From the NCBI GenBank assembly GCA_031401535.1, contig JANNRP010000310.1, positions 1-5,650 of the forward strand: 5,650 bases of DNA, given 5' to 3'. Positions within the stretch are counted from its first letter, which is position 1. Every line of letters starts with the position of its first letter. The notes under the pieces are model-generated. The model searched no databases. It was not told where the DNA came from and saw only the letters and a program-made list of their open reading frames with translations. This stretch comes from JAKFWF01 sp031401535. Its GTDB lineage: Bacteria > Pseudomonadota > Alphaproteobacteria > Rhizobiales > Hyphomicrobiaceae. Positions 1-5,647 of the stretch are shown piece after piece. Made by a program: the position numbers and the translations under genes.

Positions 1-759
1 TCGGTGTTTACAATCTTGGTCACGTTGCCGCTGATGTTCCGTAGTGGCCAGACCTTGTGGAAATCCAACAATCTGATGCTGCAGGTGCTGCGTGGTCTCG
101 TTGGCGTCTGTTCAATGACCGCGTGGTATTACGCGCTTGGCGCCATGCCGCTCGGCGACGCTGGTGCCTTGAGCTTCACGACCGCTATTTTCGTGACGAT
201 CGGTGCGGCTCTCTATTTCAAGGAGCCGGTCGGCCTGCGCCGTTGGACTGCCGTGATCGTCGGCCTGATCGGCGCCGTGATCGTGCTGAGACCCGGCTCG
301 GACGTCGTGACGTGGGCCGCAATTGCAGCGGTCGGATCCAGCCTGCTTTGGGCCGTTTCGCTGCTGATGTCGAAGGAACTTGCCAAGTACGACAGCGCAC
401 TGACGATCGCTTTCTATCAACCGCTGATGATCCTGCCGATCGCTTTGCTCTGCACCATACCGCTCTGGGTGGCGCCGAGCGCCGAGGTCTGGCTGATACT
501 GCTTGGCATGGGCGCCGCGGCAGCCGTTGGTAACTACGGGTACGTCAAGGCGCTGCGGATCGCCGACGCCAGTGTGTCGATGCCAGCCGACTACGTCCGG
601 CTGTTGTGGATGGTGTCTTGGGGCTATTGGCTGTTCGGCGAGGTGCCCGGACTGAGCACGTGGGTCGGAGCGGCCTTGATTGTCGGCTCGGCGTTGTTCA
701 TCACGCTGCGCGAACGGCATGTCGCCGCCGCCGCCCGTGCGAAGGCTGCTGTGATCTGA
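1..759 (+). CDS. EamA/DMT-superfamily membrane transporter, C-terminal part (5' end outside window)
   Basis: The reading frame is open from base 1 to a TGA at 757-759 and reads about 252 residues. It is almost entirely hydrophobic helices, about eight by eye, with short polar loops. EamA-family proteins are usually near 300 residues with ten helices and two EamA repeats. The pattern here (a LRGLVGV... segment, a YYALGAMPLGDAGAL stretch, then FTTAIFVTIGAALYFKE, then GLIGAVIVLRPG) is typical of the middle of EamA repeat 1. Repeat 2 follows from about residue 103 and ends in LRERH plus a short Ala-rich tail. The first 40-50 residues are therefore inferred to lie left of the window, and the GTG at base 4 is unlikely to be the true start. 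Such proteins are inner-membrane exporters or importers of metabolites. The substrate cannot be told from sequence. The stop lies five bases from the convergent hydrolase stop. Confidence 0.88.
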   Translation, partial: SVFTILVTLPLMFRSGQTLWKSNNLMLQVLRGLVGVCSMTAWYYALGAMPLGDAGALSFTTAIFVTIGAALYFKEPVGLRRWTAVIVGLIGAVIVLRPGSDVVTWAAIAAVGSSLLWAVSLLMSKELAKYDSALTIAFYQPLMILPIALLCTIPLWVAPSAEVWLILLGMGAAAAVGNYGYVKALRIADASVSMPADYVRLLWMVSWGYWLFGEVPGLSTWVGAALIVGSALFITLRERHVAAAARAKAAVI

Positions 760-764
760 CGGCG

Positions 765-1748
765 CTACTTCACGCCGCGTCCGATGCGCCACATTTCTTC
801 GCGCACGCGGATGTCGGCCACCATACGGTCGAGCAGCAGGCACGTCCGCTTGAACAGGTCCGATCCGGGCCGGTAGTCGGCGCCGGCAAAGAAATCGACG
901 CGGCCCGCCTTGAACAGGTCGACGCATTTTGTCCGTGCCTTGCCTGGTGGATGCACGGCGACCGCATAGCCGCCGCTCTTACGCATCAACGCCATCGACG
1001 GCACGTCGGTATCGCCATCGCCGAAATACACCATATTTGAGAAGGGGATGGGCCGCTGGTCCTCCGGCATGTGCTGGTTGATGCTCTGGCCCAGATCCTC
1101 GATACCCTTGTTGATGCGAAACAGGTACTGCGTCTTGCCGGTGTCGGTGATGACCCGCTTAGGATAGGGCAGGTCGTAGGCGTCGAACCAGTATTCCGAA
1201 GCGAACACGTTATGGAAGCGAGGGAAGATCGAGGTGCCTTCGATGATCTCGGTCAAGCCGGACGATACGAGATAGTGACGGATGGTGATGCCGTGCGCCT
1301 CGGCGCGACCTGAGACGTAGGTGCCGATCTCGTCGAACCATTCGGTGACGCCGGGAAAAAGCTCCACTTCACGGCCTTGCTGCACGAGGTCTTCGCGATC
1401 AACACGAATGCCGCGCTCCTTGGCCTTCTTGTACATCAGGTGCATGTAGGTGATCAGAGGGTCGGCACCCTGTTCGGCGGCGATCCGATTGCTTTCCGCC
1501 CAGAACGCCTTGGGGTCTTCGCCGATCTTCGGCAGGAACGAATATTCCTGCATCGGCTTGGGCGACAGCGTGCCGTCGAAATCATAGACGAGGGCGATCG
1601 TCTTCTTGTCAAAGCCGCTTTTGGGCACGGCAATAGGACTGCGCTCAGCTGATTTCACCGATTTCCGGGCCGCGGCAGGGACAGTGCGCGCCGTCGCAGG
1701 GGAATCATCGTTCGCGGGCTTATGGCGTGAGCTTATGCGTTCAACCAT
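765..1748 (-). CDS. HAD-superfamily hydrolase (phosphatase-like)
   Basis: This is a 327-residue protein of the haloacid dehalogenase superfamily, whose members mostly hydrolyse phosphate esters through an aspartyl-phosphate intermediate. Numbered from the chosen start, motif I is DFDGTL at about 56-61 (nucleophile Asp56, general acid Asp58). Motif II is the Ser in YLVSSG near 162-163. A Lys in PYPK or TGKT (about 197-205) would serve motif III. Motif IV is GDGDTD at about 243-248. The long insert between motifs I and II suggests a helical cap domain. The first ~45 residues are basic, Ala/Ser/Pro-rich and probably disordered. I chose ATG 1748 because AGGAG lies seven bases upstream (1760-1756 on the minus strand); the in-frame ATG at 1769 has no such site. 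The physiological substrate is unknown. The gene is convergent with the transporter and divergent from the small secreted-protein gene. Confidence 0.87.
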   Translation of the reverse strand: MVERISSRHKPANDDSPATARTVPAAARKSVKSAERSPIAVPKSGFDKKTIALVYDFDGTLSPKPMQEYSFLPKIGEDPKAFWAESNRIAAEQGADPLITYMHLMYKKAKERGIRVDREDLVQQGREVELFPGVTEWFDEIGTYVSGRAEAHGITIRHYLVSSGLTEIIEGTSIFPRFHNVFASEYWFDAYDLPYPKRVITDTGKTQYLFRINKGIEDLGQSINQHMPEDQRPIPFSNMVYFGDGDTDVPSMALMRKSGGYAVAVHPPGKARTKCVDLFKAGRVDFFAGADYRPGSDLFKRTCLLLDRMVADIRVREEMWRIGRGVK

Positions 1749-1983
1749 GGGACATCTCCTGACCGCCATCGGTCATCAGGCGGTACGCCCGGAGCCTCAC
1801 GTGATTCGGCTGGCATAACCAAGGCGCTCCACAAGAGTTTTGCACCTGTGCTGCGTGGCACAGCGGCAGAGCCTGGGTCGGCGCATCTTCATATCACCGG
1901 CGCACAACTGACACCTGGCGCTGGGCAAGACCAAGGATACGCACAACCAACGTCACCACCGAACCCAACTCAGGAGACCTGTC
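1749..1983. other. Divergent intergenic region
   Basis: This 235-base gap must hold the promoters and 5' leaders of both the hydrolase (minus) and the small secreted-protein gene (plus). I see no convincing -35/-10 pair on either strand. The only clear structures are a six-base-pair hairpin CTGTGC/GCACAG with a six-base loop (1846-1863) and the small TGACC/GGTCA hairpin beside the hydrolase ribosome binding site. No tRNA, small gene with a ribosome binding site, or repeat was recognised. Confidence 0.5.
1756..1760 (-). promoter_or_regulatory. Ribosome binding site fixing the HAD hydrolase start
   Basis: On the minus strand AGGAG is followed by seven bases (atgtccc) and then the ATG at 1748. 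The upstream in-frame ATG at 1769 is preceded by cctgatgaccg, which has little anti-Shine-Dalgarno match. This favours the shorter 327-residue product. A small hairpin (TGACC/GGTCA, 1760-1764 with 1771-1775) abuts the site and could partly mask it. Confidence 0.7.
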
Positions 1984-2250
1984 ATGTTCAAGAAAATCGC
2001 AATCGCCACTGTTTTCACCACCGCCATGACCGTAATGATGCACCTGCCAGCCAACGCTGCTTTCAAGGCCGTGCCGGTTGAAGACGGCCTGACAACGTCG
2101 ATGTTCGCACCGTCCGTCGGCGTCGATATCGTGGAAGGCAAGCATCATGGCTATCGGCATTTCCGCCACTTCGGCGTCTACGGCCACCGCAGCTATTCCC
2201 CATGCTATTGGGCCTGGCGTCGCGGCTATAAGGTCTGGGTCTGTTATTGA
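1984..2250 (+). CDS. Small secreted/periplasmic protein of unknown function, His/Tyr/Trp-rich
   Basis: This 88-residue product has a clear Sec-type signal peptide. The N-terminus is FKK, followed by a hydrophobic core from about residue 5 to 22 and the AxA-like site ANA, with cleavage predicted after Ala25. The mature ~63 residues have an unremarkable N-terminal half. The C-terminal half is rich in His, Arg, Tyr and Trp (HHGYRHFRHFGVYGHR, residues 54-69) and ends with two cysteines (Cys74 and Cys87) around a WAWRRGYKVW stretch. These two could form a disulfide in the periplasm. AGGAG sits seven bases before the ATG, supporting the start. Short secreted proteins with such His/Tyr/Trp-rich tails are common and uncharacterised in Hyphomicrobiales. 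Metal binding or a cell-envelope role is possible but not shown. It appears to be its own transcription unit, followed by a hairpin. Confidence 0.72.
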   Translation: MFKKIAIATVFTTAMTVMMHLPANAAFKAVPVEDGLTTSMFAPSVGVDIVEGKHHGYRHFRHFGVYGHRSYSPCYWAWRRGYKVWVCY

Positions 2251-2253
2251 CCT

Positions 2254-2297
2254 GTGACGTACCGAGGCGCGGGCCAATGGTTCGCGCCCCGGTTCAC
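2254..2297 (+). terminator. Strong GC hairpin after the small secreted-protein gene (possible terminator)
   Basis: ACCGAGGCGCG (2261-2271) pairs with CGCGCCCCGGT (2283-2293) over eleven positions with one A-C mismatch, leaving an eleven-base loop. Outside a three-base bulge, GTGA (2254-2257) can also pair with TCAC (2294-2297). It begins four bases after the stop codon, where a terminator is expected. No T-run follows, so it is not a classical intrinsic terminator. It may work with Rho, protect the 3' end of the mRNA, or act in the leader of the next gene. Confidence 0.45.
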
Positions 2298-2385
2298 GTG
2301 TGACCTGCGCCGCGGCCGTGCACGGGGGCTGGACAGGCAGACTGCGTCGGGTCAAACCATGCGGTCTCGATCAGTCGCCATCGTC

Positions 2386-2390
2386 AAGGA
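2386..2390 (+). promoter_or_regulatory. Ribosome binding site deciding the RMND1-family start
   Basis: AAGGA lies five bases before the ATG at 2396. The longest possible start in this frame (2300) and the internal ATG at 2417 lack a comparable site. The protein's recognisable homology begins only at about MRAIQLGE, so the 2396 start fits both lines of evidence. Confidence 0.55.
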
Positions 2391-2395
2391 CGCGC

Positions 2396-3178
2396 ATGCC
2401 GCCCGCCGGAATACCCATGCGAGCGATCCAGCTCGGCGAGACCCTCGATATCAAGGGTCTTGAACGGGAGGACAGTTTCTCGACCAACCCGCTGGCTTTC
2501 CGCACGGCCAGCGGCGGGACGGTGACGTTGTTCAAGTCGGGCGCGGTCGTGTTCGTCAATATGACGCCGGTCGAGGAAGAAGAACTGATCCGGGGACTGG
2601 GCGATCGCATCATCGACCCGCTCGACGAGCGCGAGATCGAGCAGACCCGGATCATCGTCAAGGCCGCTGACGACGAGTTGATCGGCACGGTTGGAGCCTT
2701 GCAGGTCAAAAGTGCCGACCCGAACCGTTTGTTGCTGATCGCCGAGGCGCTCGCCGTGTCGGTGGCGCTGGCGCATGACGAGCGTCGGATCGCGACGGCG
2801 TTCGAACGTATCGAGCCAGTAGCGGCAAGCCTGATCAAGCGGCGGCTGCCTGTCGGTCCGAAATCGGCGTTGCTCGAACAGATTGGCGAGGCATTACTGA
2901 TACAGAAGCGGTTGGCTGGCCGCGTCGGTCTCGACGAAAAACCAGACGTGCTGTGGGACCATCCGGAACTGGAGCGTTTCTGGGCCAAACTGGTTGATGA
3001 GTACGATCTTCCCGCCCGCGCCCGGGCGATCGAGCGCAAGCTCGCCGTCATTCGCGAGACCGCCGACACGATCACCGATTTGATCTCCACCCGCACCAGT
3101 CATCGGCTCGAATGGTACATTATCGCGCTCATTGCCATCGAGATCGGACTAACGCTGTACGGCCGCTTTGTGAAGTAA
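2396..3178 (+). CDS. RMND1/Rmd1-family (DUF155) protein with C-terminal membrane anchor
   Basis: This 260-residue protein has the layout of the DUF155/RMND1 (yeast Rmd1, Sif2) family. The N-terminal domain contains a strand-rich segment ending in LFKSGAVVFVNMTPVEEEELIRGL (about 45-68). A long helical region follows (about 110-235), with the AEALAVSVALAHDE segment and an ERKL...ETADTITDLIST stretch that could form a coiled coil. One hydrophobic helix lies near the end (about 240-256, WYIIALIAIEIGLTLYG), preceded by the HRLEW motif typical of the family. The topology suggests a soluble domain tethered to the inner membrane by its tail. Human RMND1 is a mitochondrial inner-membrane protein needed for mitochondrial translation; the role of bacterial members is not well defined. 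The start was taken at 2396 because of the AAGGA site and family length. An extended 2300 start would add 32 unconserved residues. The gene is followed after 57 bases by the iron-permease-family gene, probably co-transcribed. Confidence 0.82.
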   Translation: MPPAGIPMRAIQLGETLDIKGLEREDSFSTNPLAFRTASGGTVTLFKSGAVVFVNMTPVEEEELIRGLGDRIIDPLDEREIEQTRIIVKAADDELIGTVGALQVKSADPNRLLLIAEALAVSVALAHDERRIATAFERIEPVAASLIKRRLPVGPKSALLEQIGEALLIQKRLAGRVGLDEKPDVLWDHPELERFWAKLVDEYDLPARARAIERKLAVIRETADTITDLISTRTSHRLEWYIIALIAIEIGLTLYGRFVK

Positions 3179-3235
3179 GCCTAAAATTCCGGCCCGGCAC
3201 AGCCGCCGCTGCAGAGATCCAGAGGAGCCCCGGCC

Positions 3236-3658
3236 ATGCAGGATTTATTCCGCCGATTAGCCGAACGCACGGCCCACGCCGTCGGCTCGCCATTGGCGTT
3301 TCTGCTCGCACTGGCGACCATCGCCGTCTGGGCCGTGACGGGGCCACTCTTCAAGTATTCGGACACGTGGCAGCTGATCATCAATACCGGAACGACGATA
3401 GTGACCTTCTTGATCGTGTTCCTGATCCAGAACACGCAGAATCGGGAGACGAGGATCGTCAACCTGAAACTCGATGAACTGCTGCGCGGGGTGGAAGGAG
3501 CCAGAACCGGATTGGTCGAACTCGATCATATGACGGACGAGGAACTCGAAGCGGTGCAACAGGAGTTTGCGCGAATGCGCGAGAAGTATGCGCCGCTGAT
3601 CGATGACGACCTGGCCCATGTCAAGCGCGAGCTGGAAGTGCGCCGACGGCGGGACTGA
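3236..3658 (+). CDS. Low-affinity iron permease family small membrane protein (PF04120-like)
   Basis: This 140-residue protein has two predicted transmembrane helices (about 19-39 and 45-66) joined by a short loop, PLFKYSDTWQ. The conserved run NTGTTIVTFLIVFLIQNTQNR follows, continuing into the charged KLDELLR segment. This combination is characteristic of the bacterial family named after yeast low-affinity iron permease Fet4. The C-terminal half (about 75-138) is acidic/basic and helical, including a DEELEAVQQEFARMREKY heptad-like region, and is probably cytoplasmic. The start is well supported by AGGAG eight bases upstream (3223-3227). The family name does not prove iron transport: two helices are few for a transporter unless it forms oligomers, so treat the function as unproven. 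It lies 57 bases after the RMND1-family gene in the same direction. Confidence 0.85.
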   Translation: MQDLFRRLAERTAHAVGSPLAFLLALATIAVWAVTGPLFKYSDTWQLIINTGTTIVTFLIVFLIQNTQNRETRIVNLKLDELLRGVEGARTGLVELDHMTDEELEAVQQEFARMREKYAPLIDDDLAHVKRELEVRRRRD

Positions 3659-3732
3659 TTCAGTCGACCGTCGCATTGCCTTGATCTGAGCGAAATTTTT
3701 GGCTAGTCAGCGCTAAGTTTGGAATTGAACCG

Positions 3733-3738
3733 AAGGAG
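3733..3738 (+). promoter_or_regulatory. Strong Shine-Dalgarno AAGGAG upstream of the RtcB2 region
   Basis: AAGGAG is followed by eight bases and ATG at 3747 (a second ATG is at 3750). It is the best ribosome binding site in the 174 bases before the RtcB2 ATG, but its ATG is in a different frame from RtcB2. It therefore serves the short ORF 3747-3863 unless a frameshift occurs. Confidence 0.6.
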
Positions 3739-3746
3739 ACCGCCAC

Positions 3747-3863
3747 ATGATGCACACTCAGCCGACGCGCCACTCAGCCGTCCGCGATTGTGCAACTGCG
3801 GGCACGGATTACGTTCTCCTCACGGGTTCCCATGGACAATTTTCAATCGGGGGTCGCAGCTAG
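3747..3863 (+). CDS. Possible 38-residue leader ORF overlapping the RtcB2 start
   Basis: The ORF runs from ATG 3747 to TAG 3861-3863 and encodes MMHTQPTRHSAVRDCATAGT followed by 18 more residues. Its start signals are as good as any in the window (AAGGAG, eight-base spacing). It contains the RtcB2 ATG (3832) and ends 31 bases past it, in a different frame (RtcB2 is +1 relative to it). It resembles no family I know. Possible readings are a leader peptide that couples or senses translation of the downstream rRNA-repair genes, the real 5' end of RtcB2 joined by frameshifting or a one-base indel, or a fortuitous ORF. It is not annotated as a defined gene because there is only the start-site evidence. 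Confidence 0.35.
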   Translation: MMHTQPTRHSAVRDCATAGTDYVLLTGSHGQFSIGGRS

Positions 3864-4998
3864 CGATCCCAATACTGACCAGTCAAACGTCCGGCTCATC
3901 GCGTCGGACACGACTTGGATCGAAGGCGCAGCTCTCGAACAACTGAAAACCACCGCCAAACTCGCTGGCATCGTCTGTGCCGTCGGCTTCCCGGATTTGC
4001 ATCCGGGAAAGGGGCTTCCCGTGGGTGCAGCATTTGTCTCGCGCGGGGTGTTCCACCCGCGTCTGGCTGGCAACGATATCGGCTGCGCCATGAGCTTTTG
4101 GGCGACGGACCTGTCCGCGCGCAAGCTCAAGCTCGACCGTTGGGCCGACCGCCTCGAAGGCCTCGACCGGCCCTACGACGGCGATCTAATGCCCTGGCGG
4201 CAGTCCTTCGATTTGCCGGTCAGCGGACACGACACGGGTCTTGGCACCATCGGTGGCGGCAATCATTTTGCTGAACTGCAGGTGGTTGACGAGGTGCGTG
4301 ATCCGGACCGCTTTGCCGAGCTTGGCCTCGACCGGGCCCGGGCGTCGCTGCTGATTCACTCGGGCAGCCGCGGTCTCGGCCAGTCGATCTACGAGGATCT
4401 GATCGCAACCCATGGTGTCGAGCCGCTGATCGAAGGCGCCGATGCTGCACAGGCCTACATGGCGCGGCACGATCATGCGTTACGCTGGTCGCGGGCGAAC
4501 CGTGCGCTTCTCGCCCAGCGTTTCGGGCGGCAGATCGGCGCGGATGTGCGCCTGGTGTCAGACGTACCCCATAATACGATCGCGCGCGAGGATTGGGGCG
4601 GTGAGCCCGCCTGGTTCCATCGCAAGGGGGCGGCGTCGTCGCGCGAGCATGTCGTGATGATCCCAGGATCGCGCGGCGCGCTGAGCTATCTGGTGGCCCC
4701 GACCGGCGACCGGCAAGCCGCAGCGTGGTCGCTTGCACACGGCGCGGGACGGCGCTGGCAGCGGGGCTATGCGAAGCCTCGCCTGTCGCACAAGTACAGC
4801 GTCGAGGATCTGTCGCGCACCGATTTGGGCGGACGGGTGATTTGCGAAGACCGCGAACTGCTCTACGAGGAGGCGCCGCAGGCCTACAAGGATATCGGCC
4901 AAGTGGTGCGGGATCTGGAGACAGCGGGGCTCGTAAGCGTCATCGCCGTCTATCGTCCGGTGTTGACTTACAAAGTGCGGAGACGGGATGATGACTGA
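3832..4998 (+). CDS. rtcB2: RtcB-type RNA ligase, release-factor-H-coupled class (RtcB2)
   Basis: This 388-residue, cytoplasmic, GTP- and Mn-dependent ligase family joins RNA ends bearing 3'-phosphate/2',3'-cyclic phosphate and 5'-OH. From ATG 3832 the signature residues are all present: PDLHPGKG near 54-61, DIGC with Asp82 and Cys85, GGGNHF with Asn144-His145, HSGSRG with His176, PHN with His247, RKGA near 264-267, and AHGAGR with His303. His303 is the expected guanylylation site. The Asp-Cys and the His145-His176 spacings equal those of the characterised archaeal RtcB (residues 95/98 and 203/234). The family's DIGCG is DIGCA here. Homology begins at about VRLIAS (residue 20), so the first ~19 residues are extra. 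No Shine-Dalgarno precedes ATG 3832 or the alternative GTG 3790, so the start is uncertain. It is directly followed and overlapped by prfH, which identifies it as the PrfH-linked paralogue rather than the housekeeping RtcB. No rtcA or archease is nearby. Confidence 0.9.
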   Translation: MDNFQSGVAASDPNTDQSNVRLIASDTTWIEGAALEQLKTTAKLAGIVCAVGFPDLHPGKGLPVGAAFVSRGVFHPRLAGNDIGCAMSFWATDLSARKLKLDRWADRLEGLDRPYDGDLMPWRQSFDLPVSGHDTGLGTIGGGNHFAELQVVDEVRDPDRFAELGLDRARASLLIHSGSRGLGQSIYEDLIATHGVEPLIEGADAAQAYMARHDHALRWSRANRALLAQRFGRQIGADVRLVSDVPHNTIAREDWGGEPAWFHRKGAASSREHVVMIPGSRGALSYLVAPTGDRQAAAWSLAHGAGRRWQRGYAKPRLSHKYSVEDLSRTDLGGRVICEDRELLYEEAPQAYKDIGQVVRDLETAGLVSVIAVYRPVLTYKVRRRDDD

Positions 4999-5647
4999 AC
5001 AAAACACCGACGAGACATGCTGGCTGCAGATCACGTCGGGGCGCGGGCCGGCGGAGTGCCAACTGGCGGTGACGAGGCTTGCGGATGCGATCATCGCTGA
5101 TGCCAAGCGCCGCGACATCGCGGCACAAATCGTCGATGCGGTCGATGGCGATGCAACCGACGCACTGCTGTCGGCCCTGGTCAAACTGACCGGCAAAGGT
5201 GCTGCGGCGTTGGCGGTCGGCTACAGCGGCACCATGCAGTGGATCTGCCAGAGCCCGTACCGGCCCTCGCACAAGCGTAAGAACTGGTACGTCTCGGTCG
5301 AGGTGCTTGATGAGCCGGCTGATGGTGCGTTGAGTGCGATCAAGCCAGCCGACGTGACGTTCGAGACCATGCGGGCAGGTGGTGCTGGTGGCCAGCATGT
5401 CAACAAGACCGAGAGCGCGGTCAGGGCCACGCATCGGCCGTCGGGTCTGGTTGTCGTGGCACGTGAAGAGCGCTCGCAGCATATGAATAAGCGGCTGGCG
5501 ATGGCGCGGCTCGCAGGCCTGCTGCGCGATGCGGCGGCGGGCAAGAAGGCTGCCAGTGCGCAGGACCGTTGGGCCGCCCACGACCGGATCGAGCGCGGCG
5601 ATCCCGTCCGCGTGTTCGAAGGCCCGCAATTCCGCGAGCGGGTGTGA
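4988..5647 (+). CDS. prfH: Peptide chain release factor H (PrfH)
   Basis: This 219-residue class-I release-factor paralogue acts on stalled ribosomes. The N-terminal region (about 11-80) opens with WLQITSGRGPAEC, a PrfH hallmark, followed by the SPYRPSHKRKNWYVSVE motif (89-105). The catalytic domain carries GAGGQHVNKTESAVRATH (132-149), with the GGQ tripeptide at 134-136 that triggers peptidyl-tRNA hydrolysis. A basic C-terminal helix region ending in a DPVRVFEGPQF stretch follows. It lacks the N-terminal helical domain of RF1/RF2 and has no visible PxT or SPF codon-reading tripeptide. Published work on the family describes recognition of ribosomes whose 16S rRNA is cut in the decoding centre, with RtcB2 repairing the break. 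GGAG at 4979-4982 serves ATG 4988 (five bases) or ATG 4991 (eight bases). Either start overlaps the rtcB2 stop (4996-4998), implying translational coupling. The gene ends three bases before the window edge. Confidence 0.93.
   Translation: MMTEQNTDETCWLQITSGRGPAECQLAVTRLADAIIADAKRRDIAAQIVDAVDGDATDALLSALVKLTGKGAAALAVGYSGTMQWICQSPYRPSHKRKNWYVSVEVLDEPADGALSAIKPADVTFETMRAGGAGGQHVNKTESAVRATHRPSGLVVVAREERSQHMNKRLAMARLAGLLRDAAAGKKAASAQDRWAAHDRIERGDPVRVFEGPQFRERV

Noticed and set aside
760..777. Small hairpin CGGCG/CGCCG at the convergent stop codons of the transporter and hydrolase
   Set aside because: The stem is only five base pairs with no T-run on either strand. It lies partly within the hydrolase coding sequence, so it is too weak to call a bidirectional terminator.
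1846..1863. CTGTGC/GCACAG inverted repeat in the divergent intergenic region as a possible operator
   Set aside because: It is perfect but only six base pairs, and there is no identified promoter nearby or second copy. It is recorded in the intergenic entry but not called an operator.
1894..2355. 153-residue open frame on the minus strand across the small secreted-protein gene
   Set aside because: It is composition-driven antisense to a gene with a signal peptide and good ribosome binding site. The translation has no recognisable domain.
2371..3096. 241-residue Ser-rich open frame antisense to the RMND1-family gene
   Set aside because: The Ser/Arg-rich, low-complexity translation is typical of the reverse strand of a GC-rich gene. 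The opposite strand has a clear family match.
3653..3665. GACTG/CAGTC hairpin over the stop of the iron-permease-family gene
   Set aside because: The stem is five base pairs with a three-base loop and low GC. The nearest T-run is about 30 bases away, so it is not a credible terminator.
3681..3709. Possible promoter before the RtcB2 locus: TTGATC, 17 bases, TAGTCA
   Set aside because: The spacing fits, but the -10 element matches the consensus at only two positions. The region is merely AT-richer than its surroundings. No sigma-54 type GG/GC element, as used by the E. coli rtc operon, was seen either.
3719..3946. 75-residue open frame starting with TTG that overlaps the RtcB2 5' end
   Set aside because: It has a rare start codon, no ribosome binding site and an unstructured translation. 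The AAGGAG in this region serves a different frame.
4220..5629. Long minus-strand open frames opposite RtcB2 and PrfH
   Set aside because: They are shadows of two genes with conserved catalytic motifs. No domain or ribosome binding site supports them.
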